Part shown: piece after piece, positions 1 to 5,400 of the stretch | Position numbering within the stretch: position 1 is the stretch's first letter | Layout: each line of letters opens with the position of its first letter | Source of the DNA: Hyphomicrobium sp. | GTDB taxonomy: Bacteria > Pseudomonadota > Alphaproteobacteria > Rhizobiales > Hyphomicrobiaceae | NCBI GenBank assembly: GCA_025927515.1 | Contig: JAICLG010000164.1 | Location: forward strand, 1 to 6,887 | DNA: 6,887 bases | Reading direction: 5' to 3' | Program-made: the position numbers and the translations under genes | Notes under the pieces: generated by a model | What the model saw: only the letters and a program-made list of their open reading frames with translations | The model's database searches: none | Told to the model about the DNA's origin: nothing

Positions 1-453
1 CTCCAAAGTGCGCAGAAGCCCAGGAACGCCGACGCTCAGGCCCGACAGAACCGCCGTTTCGAATGGCATCGGCTTGCCGTTGCGCATGAAGCGATCCGGC
101 TTCGCGGCGGCGGGGGCCGCCTCACGGCCGTCGAACGTTGCAAGCGAACGCGTCTTGGCGTCCCAGTAGACGAGGAAGGCGCCGCCGCCGAGGCCCGAAG
201 ACTGCGGCTCGACGAGACCGAGCACGAGTTCCGTCGCGATCGCGGCGTCCGCGGCTGAGCCCCCCTGGCGCAGGATCGCGCGGCCCGCTTCCGCGGCCAG
301 CGGCTCTGCGGCGACGACCATGTGCCGGTCCGCGACGACGAGCGACTTCGGCGTCGTTCCGGATGCCGCTTCCGGCGGCGGCCTGCTTTCCTGCGCAATA
401 GCCGCCGATGCCGTAAGCAACAGACATAAAGCAGTTAGCACTCGGGAAATCAT
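1..453 (-). CDS. ggt: Gamma-glutamyltranspeptidase, N-terminal part (runs off left edge)
   Basis: Partial gene for a gamma-glutamyltranspeptidase, the N-terminal-nucleophile hydrolase that cleaves and transfers the gamma-glutamyl group of glutathione and related peptides in the periplasm. The first 151 codons are visible, open to the window edge. Residues 1-20 are a signal peptide (basic Arg4, leucine/alanine core, likely cut at AIA|QE). The family signature follows: the HMVVAAEPLAAEAG segment (44-57), GGSAADAAIA (64-73), then EPQSSGLGGGAFLVYWD (82-98). Arg110 in DGREAAP matches the family's substrate-binding arginine (REMAP in E. coli Ggt). The segment ending VPGLLRTLE also fits. The catalytic threonine and small subunit lie outside the window. 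The ATG at 453-451 is chosen because it starts the signal peptide and has GGAG five bases upstream (462-459). It is divergent from the exported cupin gene. A paralogue acting on another gamma-glutamyl substrate cannot be excluded. Confidence 0.93.
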   Translation of the reverse strand, partial: MISRVLTALCLLLTASAAIAQESRPPPEAASGTTPKSLVVADRHMVVAAEPLAAEAGRAILRQGGSAADAAIATELVLGLVEPQSSGLGGGAFLVYWDAKTRSLATFDGREAAPAAAKPDRFMRNGKPMPFETAVLSGLSVGVPGLLRTLE

Positions 454-550
454 CAAGGCTCCAGATAGCAGGCGGCCGGTATTGTAGCGGCGGATGACCA
501 AAGGACGGTAACGTGCCGCCGATCCTTAAAGCAATGTTGGAGAGACCGAC
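454..550. other. Divergent intergenic region between ggt and exported cupin
   Basis: This 97-base spacer must carry the start signals of both the leftward ggt and the rightward cupin gene. The ribosome binding sites are clear: GGAG at 462-459 for ggt, GGAGAGA at 539-545 for the cupin. A loose GGCGG/CCGCC symmetry flanks its centre. I see no convincing -35/-10 pair, so no promoter is called. Confidence 0.4.
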
Positions 551-994
551 ATGTCCAATTTGAAATACCTGCACATTGCGCTGAGCGCGGGCGGCGTCGC
601 GCTATTGGCTGCTTTGGCGACTGCTGCGAGCGCGCTTCAACCGACGACGCACGTTACGACCCTTCTTTCGACGAGCAAAACGGTGATGGATGAACCCATC
701 GTTTACCCAACCGGCTCACCGGCAAAGGTGACGACGGTCATCGTCTCGATGGCTCCCGGCGCCGAGACGGGTTGGCACAAGCACGGTGTTCCGCTGGTTG
801 GACTCGTGCTCGAAGGTGAACTCACGGTTGATTATGGAGCGAGAGGCAAACGAACATACAAGAAGGGGGATTCCGTCGCCGAGGCGATGAATGTTCCGCA
901 CAACGGACGGAACACCGGAACGGACACGATGCGGCTCTTTGTGGTCTACATGGGGGCCGATGGACTGCAATCGTCGATCCCAGTGAAGCATTGA
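551..994 (+). CDS. Exported single-domain cupin protein
   Basis: A 147-residue protein of the small single-domain cupin type, probably a periplasmic metal-binding beta-barrel; substrate unknown. Residues 1-28 form a signal peptide (Lys5, then an Ala/Leu/Gly core, likely cleaved after ASA28). The cupin follows at about 60-140. Motif 1 includes GWHKH with His76 and His78, then VLEGELTV (86-93). Motif 2 includes KKGDSV (104-109) and VPHNGRNTG with His117. The glutamate usually found four or five residues after the second motif-1 histidine is absent (Pro81-Val83 there), so metal binding may use three histidines only. The ATG has GGAGAGA just upstream (539-545). The membrane-protein gene at 1055 follows on the same strand after 60 bases and may be cotranscribed. 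The cupin fold is well supported; enzyme or sensor function cannot be deduced. Confidence 0.88.
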   Translation: MSNLKYLHIALSAGGVALLAALATAASALQPTTHVTTLLSTSKTVMDEPIVYPTGSPAKVTTVIVSMAPGAETGWHKHGVPLVGLVLEGELTVDYGARGKRTYKKGDSVAEAMNVPHNGRNTGTDTMRLFVVYMGADGLQSSIPVKH

Positions 995-1003
995 ACGTTC
1001 ATC

Positions 1004-1019
1004 GCCGCTTTTTTGCGGC
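1004..1019. other. Short T-loop hairpin after cupin stop codon
   Basis: GCCGC (1004-1008) and GCGGC (1015-1019) can pair around a loop of six T. The hairpin lies ten bases after the cupin stop, next to a perfect 10-base palindrome TGAACGTTCA (992-1001) that includes the stop codon. The T run is in the loop, not after the stem, so it is not a standard intrinsic terminator. It may slow 3' decay or partly separate the two genes. Confidence 0.3.
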
Positions 1020-1054
1020 CCGGAACCGATGCGCGAATCTTAGCGTTGCACCGC

Positions 1055-1516
1055 ATGTCACATGCATCCTTTTTGAAATTCGCGCTTGCCATAGCTTTGC
1101 TCAGCACGGCGATCGCATTGGGCGGGGCGCTCGCTCATCTCTTCGAGCTTTCGAACAAAATCCAACTTTCCCGTGACGATTACTTCGTCGTCCAGAGCAT
1201 CTACAGCGGCTGGGATCGCCTTGCCTTCGTGCTTGCGGTTCAGCTGATTGCAATTGTTGCGGTGATCGTTCTGTCGCAGAATGATCGCGATGTGCGAATA
1301 TTCGGGTGGATAGCGCTCGTATGTCTTGCCGCTGCCCAGGCACTGTTCTGGACATTCACCTATCCGGCGAACGTCGCGACCGACAACTGGACGACGATAC
1401 CTGTAAACTGGCAGACGCTCAGACAACGATGGGAGTATTCACATGCCGCCGGCGCCATCTGTCAGCTCGGCTCCATGATTTCTCTCGTGCTCGCGGCCCT
1501 GGTGCGGCGCGCGTAA
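1055..1516 (+). CDS. Four-helix membrane protein, DUF1772-like
   Basis: A 153-residue predicted inner-membrane protein with four hydrophobic segments: about 6-28 (FALAIALLSTAIALGGALAH), 54-73 (LAFVLAVQLIAIVAVIVLSQ), 79-99 (FGWIALVCLAAAQALFW) and 132-151 near the C-terminus. Polar stretches between them match the DUF1772 pattern: LFELSNKIQLSRDDYFVVQSIYSGW after helix 1 (read as two parts, LFELSNKI and DDYFVVQSIYSGW), FTYPANVATDNW after helix 3, and RQRWEYSHAAGA before helix 4. The family includes fungal anthrone oxygenase-like proteins; most bacterial members have no assigned function and none is assigned here. The ATG at 1055 is preferred because helix 1 follows shortly after. A TTG at 1013 is also in frame, but neither start has a clear ribosome binding site, so the start is uncertain. 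The stop is 20 bases from the stop of the converging cupin gene, with no terminator between. Confidence 0.8.
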   Translation: MSHASFLKFALAIALLSTAIALGGALAHLFELSNKIQLSRDDYFVVQSIYSGWDRLAFVLAVQLIAIVAVIVLSQNDRDVRIFGWIALVCLAAAQALFWTFTYPANVATDNWTTIPVNWQTLRQRWEYSHAAGAICQLGSMISLVLAALVRRA

Positions 1517-1535
1517 TGGTCCACGATTTGGCAGA

Positions 1536-1970
1536 TCAAGGATTGGGGCTTTGCTGAATGAAGCTTTCGGGGGTGCCATCGTTAGGATCGACAAAAACAA
1601 TGTCCTTGGGATCGCGGCGGGGCGCATCAATCGAGAGGAACACCAGGGGTTCTTCAAGGATCTCCGGCAGCGCATGCACCGTTCCGCGCTCGAAAAAGAG
1701 AAGCTGGCCGGGTTTGAACTCGGCGACCGACTCCGGGTCCTGCATCCAGAACGTGCCGCGTCCGGAGAGTACGAAGAGGTATTCGTCGGAATTCACGTGA
1801 TAGTGGGGTGGCGTCGGCTTGTAGACCCGAAATACCCGGGTGCTTGCCGAGGGTTTGTCGGTCAAATAGCGGTCAACGAGCAGAGTCGTCGCTGTCGCCG
1901 GGAGCGAGGCTGCGATGTCGTTGATGTCAAAACTGCCCGTGGCGGGCGCCGCGGATTTTTGCATAGCCAT
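1536..1970 (-). CDS. Cytosolic cupin-domain protein
   Basis: A 144-residue protein with one cupin domain and no signal peptide or membrane segment, so probably cytosolic. After a short N-terminal region, the barrel runs from about 44 to 120. Motif 1 is PPHYHVNSDEYLFVLSG with His56, His58 and Glu63; motif 2 is KPGQLLFFERGTVHALPE with His99. This full set of three histidines and one glutamate is the classical cupin metal site, unlike the exported cupin at 551. Phe/Tyr/Trp residues line the predicted strands (YLFVLSG, GTFWMQD). The ATG at 1970 gives the longest frame; a second ATG two codons in (1964) is possible, and neither has a strong ribosome binding site. It converges on the DUF1772-like gene and diverges from the small exported protein at 2158. 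Substrate and pathway are not visible from context. Confidence 0.87.
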   Translation of the reverse strand: MAMQKSAAPATGSFDINDIAASLPATATTLLVDRYLTDKPSASTRVFRVYKPTPPHYHVNSDEYLFVLSGRGTFWMQDPESVAEFKPGQLLFFERGTVHALPEILEEPLVFLSIDAPRRDPKDIVFVDPNDGTPESFIQQSPNP

Positions 1971-2014
1971 CCAAGTCTACATCGATGATGCTTTTCTCAC
2001 CATAAGCAAGGTAT

Positions 2015-2033
2015 TTGCCAGAACTAGTGGCAA
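2015..2033. promoter_or_regulatory. 19-base inverted repeat, candidate operator
   Basis: TTGCCA (2015-2020) and TGGCAA (2028-2033) are perfect 6-base arms around a 7-base centre that contains the palindrome ACTAGT. The size and symmetry fit the binding site of a dimeric regulator. It lies 45 bases upstream of the cytosolic cupin start and about 125 bases upstream of the small exported protein, so it could control either. No regulator gene is in the window; this is inference from symmetry alone. Confidence 0.35.
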
Positions 2034-2090
2034 TTGCGGCACGCTTTCCGATTCCTTGCATCCGGAGAGGCCTCTAAGCCGCCCGCTCTG

Positions 2091-2119
2091 TTGCCGGGGA
2101 TTTTCGGCTCGACTAGTTT
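2091..2119 (+). promoter_or_regulatory. Weak candidate promoter for the small exported protein
   Basis: TTGCCG (2091-2096, four of six matches to TTGACA) is followed after 17 bases by TAGTTT (2114-2119, three of six matches to TATAAT). Spacing is ideal and the position, about 40 bases before the start codon, is plausible, but the -10 match is poor. Confidence 0.22.
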
Positions 2120-2127
2120 TCGGCCCG
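2101..2127 (+). repeat. Short direct repeat TTTTCGGCYCG
   Basis: Two 11-base copies, TTTTCGGCTCG (2101-2111) and TTTTCGGCCCG (2117-2127), differ at one base and start 16 bases apart. They overlap the candidate promoter and precede the ribosome binding site by about 20 bases, so they could be a tandem regulator site or a by-product of local duplication. Confidence 0.35.
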
Positions 2128-2147
2128 GATATCGATCCTAGACCTTT

Positions 2148-2154
2148 GGAGGGG
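2148..2154 (+). promoter_or_regulatory. Ribosome binding site of the small exported protein
   Basis: GGAGGGG lies three bases before the ATG at 2158 (five bases from the GGAGG core). It decides the start: a longer in-frame reading from 1915 exists, but only the 2158 start has this site and a signal peptide. Confidence 0.75.
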
Positions 2155-2157
2155 CAA

Positions 2158-2415
2158 ATGCGTTCGTTGAAACTCGTCTTGGCTGCGGCTGCAGTATTGT
2201 GCGCGGCGTCGGTAACGGCGGAGGCCGGAAGCTGCATGAGAGTTGGCGCCATCGGTGATGGCCTGACGCACGACTTGGCGGTTATCATGTCGACGCATGG
2301 GCTCGCAAACATCATCGATCACAAGGGATTGAAGGCAAAAGGGCCGGTCCACACGACGTGCGCGCCCACCACCTTCCTGACCGAGTGCCGCTCGACGCAG
2401 ACGGCCTGCAAGTAA
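2158..2415 (+). CDS. Small exported four-cysteine protein of unknown function
   Basis: An 85-residue protein that I do not recognise as a named family. Residues 1-23 are a clear signal peptide (Arg2/Lys5, then LVLAAAAVLCAASV, likely cleaved at AEA|GS). The mature part is about 62 residues and has four cysteines (SCM, TTCAP, TECRS and TACK near the C-terminus), enough for two disulfide bonds in the periplasm. It also has three histidines in the middle (HDLAV, THGLA, DHKGLK) and is rich in Thr and Lys. There is no transmembrane helix or lipobox. The start is fixed by GGAGGGG upstream and by the signal peptide. The gene is a single unit: its own spacer in front and a strong intrinsic terminator (2443-2482) behind. 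Signal peptide, ribosome binding site and terminator together make it very likely a real gene. Confidence 0.8.
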   Translation: MRSLKLVLAAAAVLCAASVTAEAGSCMRVGAIGDGLTHDLAVIMSTHGLANIIDHKGLKAKGPVHTTCAPTTFLTECRSTQTACK

Positions 2416-2442
2416 TTCCTGCGATTCACTTATCGTCAGTTC

Positions 2443-2482
2443 AACGTCATCGCACGGCAGAGGTGCGGTGGCGTTTTCTTTT
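2443..2482 (+). terminator. Rho-independent terminator after the small exported protein
   Basis: The arms AACGTCATCGCAC (2443-2455) and GTGCGGTGGCGTT (2463-2475) pair over 13 positions with two T-G wobbles, closing a 7-base loop. A T-rich run TTTTCTTTT (2474-2482) follows on the plus strand. It ends four bases before the dnaE2 stop codon, so it stops rightward transcription from invading dnaE2. Leftward dnaE2 transcripts would also form the stem, but no U run follows on that side, so it is probably one-directional. Confidence 0.85.
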
Positions 2483-2485
2483 GCG

Positions 2486-5400
2486 CTAATGAAAGTCGCG
2501 CGATTTCGGAATGATTCGTACGTTGCGGGGATGGCGTGGCTTCGGGCGCGAGAAGCGCGGATGCGCTCTCTTGTCGGCGCGGTTCGGATGCGCGGAACCA
2601 GGATCGGGGTGCAGCACCTCGTCCGCATTGGCAAGTGGTGCCTTCATATCCGCAGCCCATTCGGAAAGGCGCAGCAGCCAATCGCTCCGGTCGAGGAGCT
2701 TCGCCGAGACGACGTGAATGATATCCGCATATTCTCCGGGCTGCTTCTGCAGGCGCCCGTGAATTTCGATCAGCCGCGCCGTCATCACGACCTTGCGATA
2801 GCGCTCGAACGTGTTCGGCCAGATGACGGCGTTGGCGTTGCCCGTCTCGTCCTCGATCGTCATGAAGATGGCGTTGCCCGTCCCCGGCCGCTGCCTGACC
2901 AGCACGACGCCCGCGACCTGCACGCGAGCGCCGTCTTTTACTGCACGCAAATCCTCGCAGGAGAGGACGCCTGCCCGTCGGAAATCGTCGCGCAGAAACG
3001 ACATGGGATGGGCTTTGAGAGAAAGCCGCAGCGTTTGATAATCGTTGACGACATGCTCGGAGAGCGCCATCTCGGGCAAGCGCACCTCGGCTTCATTGCC
3101 GGTTTCGCGCGCCGCGCTCCAGGAGAACAGCGGCAGAGGCGGCGCTTTGGCCAGAGCTTTCACCTCCCATAACGCCTGGCGCCGATCGAGCCCGAGCGAG
3201 CGAAACGCATCGGCCGCCGCGAGCTTTTCGAGAACGTGGACGCTTATTCTGCCGCGTGAAGCATGATCCTGAAGCGCTCCGCCATTCTCCCTCTCCCCAT
3301 GCTCCCGCACTTGGCATGGGGAGAGGGCTGGGGTGAGGGGCGACAGCATGCACTCAATTTGTTTTCGCCCCTGACCCTCTCCCCGTGCGCGGGGAGAGGG
3401 AATTCCAATCGCGCAGGTTAAACCTGTGACGTCATCTTCCTTCAGGCCGTCGATCAGGTGGAGGCCGAGGCGGAGTGCGGGTTTGCCGTCCGCCGTTTCT
3501 TCCAAAGTGGAGTACCACGCCGAAAAGCTGACGTCGGCGGCGCGGACTTCGACGTTATGCTCTGCGGCATCACGGACGATCTGGGCCGGAGCGTAGAAGC
3601 CCATTGGCTGCGAATTCAGAAGCGCACACGCGAACGCTGCGGGATAATGGCATTTGATCCAGGCAGAAACATAGACGAGCAACGCGAAGCTCGCGGCGTG
3701 GCTTTCGGGAAAGCCATATTCGCCGAAGCCTTTGATTTGCGAAAAGCAGCGCGTCGCGAAGTCCCGGTCGTAACCGCGCTCGACCATCCGCGATATCATC
3801 TTGTCTTCGAGAAGACCGATGGTGCCGACGCGGCGGAACGTTGCCATGGCCTTGCGAAGATCATTGACTTCCTGATCATTGAATTTCGCGGCGACCATGG
3901 CGATGCGCATCGCCTGCTCCTGGAACAGCGGCACGCCAAGCGTCTTTCCAAGAATTTTCTGCAACTCGGTGGGCGGACCGTAATCCGGAGCCGGGGATGG
4001 ATAGACCTCCTTTTCCGTTCCTTCGCGGCGGCGCAAATATGGATGCACCATGTCGCCCTGTATCGGACCCGGACGCACAATCGCGACCTCGATGACGAGA
4101 TCGTATAAATTGCGCGGCTTCAGGCGCGGCAGCATATTCATCTGCGCGCGGCTTTCGACCTGGAAGACGCCGATGGAATCCGCGGCGCACAGCATGTCGT
4201 AGGTATCTTCGTCATCGCGCGGCACGGTGGCGAGCGTGCGGCGCTCACCGTGATGCTTCTCGATCAGCTCGAAGGCTTTGCGGATGCAGGTCAGCATGCC
4301 GAGCGCGAGAACGTCTACTTTCAGAAGCCCTAACGCCGAGATGTCGTCCTTGTCCCATTCGATGAACGTGCGGTCTTCCATCGCGGCATTGCCGACGGGC
4401 ACGACCTCGACCAAAGGGCCGCGCGTCAGGACAAAGCCGCCGACGTGCTGCGAGAGATGACGCGGAAAGCCCATCAATTCCTGGGCGCGTTTCATTGCCT
4501 CCTTCAACGTCGGCTCGGCGGGATCGAGCCCCGCTTCGCGAACATTTTTTTCGGGAGGGACGCCCTTGTGATCCGTGCCCCACACCATTCCCGCGAGCGC
4601 GGAGATCGTATCTTCGGATAGTCCGAACACCTTGCCGACGTCGCGAACGGCGGAGCGGGAGCGATATGAAATGACGGTCGCTGCGAGGCCCGCGCGGTCA
4701 CGGCCGTAACGTTTGTAAATCCATTGGATGACTTCCTCGCGCCGTTCGTGCTCGAAGTCGACGTCGATGTCGGGCGGCTCGATGCGCGCCGACGACATGA
4801 ATCGCTCGAACAGGAGATCGACCTCGGTTGGATTTACTGCCGTGATGCCAAGACAATAGCAAACCACGGAATTAGCCGCCGAGCCGCGCCCCTGACAGAG
4901 GATGTCTTTGGAGCGCGCGAAAGCAACGATGTCGTGAACGGTCAGAAAATAGGGTGCGAATTTCAATTCCCGAATGAGCGCCAATTCTTTTTCTATGGCT
5001 TTTCGGATTTTGTCCGAGATGCCATCCGGAAAGCGTTCCTTCGCGCCTTCCCATGCGAGGTTTTCCAGATGCTGCTGCGGTGTCGATCCCGGTGGCACCG
5101 GTTCGTCGGGATATTCGTATTTGAGATCGTCGAGTGAGAAGGTGCAGGTTTCGACGATATCGAGTGTTCGGGCGAGCGCCTGCTCGTAACCCTTGAAGAG
5201 CCGCGCCATTTCTTCCGGGCTTTTGATGTGCCGTTCGGCGTTGGCTTCGAGCCGCAGTCCGGCTTCGCGGAGCGTCGTCTTTTCACGGATACAGGTGACG
5301 ATGTCTTGCAGCCGACGCCGGCTGGGCTCGTGGTAGAGCACGTCGTTCGTTGCGACGATGGGTGTGCTGCATCTTTCGCCAAGCTCCGCCAGCGCTGCGA

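Noticed and set aside
1013..1054. TTG start 42 bases upstream for the membrane protein
   Set aside because: It would start within the T loop of a hairpin and add polar residues before the first helix; the ATG at 1055 is simpler, though uncertain.
1551..1988. Plus-strand open frame opposite the cytosolic cupin
   Set aside because: The minus-strand reading has both cupin motifs with full metal ligands; the plus reading shows no family pattern.
1915..2157. Upstream in-frame extension of the small exported protein
   Set aside because: It overlaps the start of the cytosolic cupin gene, and the signal peptide and GGAGGGG both point to the ATG at 2158.
2468..3172. Long open frame on the plus strand opposite dnaE2 (also 3458-4108, 5228-5542 and 5915-6622)
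   Set aside because: Shadows of the G+C-rich dnaE2/imuB coding strand; no ribosome binding site or recognisable protein pattern, while the minus strand has unmistakable polymerase motifs.
3283..3412. Insertion-sequence remnant
   Set aside because: No transposase coding sequence, and no clear target-site duplication; the block consists of small palindromes only.
3414..3426. CAGGTT-A-AACCTG palindrome as a regulatory site
   Set aside because: It lies in the dnaE2 coding sequence next to the repeat block and may be only a scar or chance symmetry.
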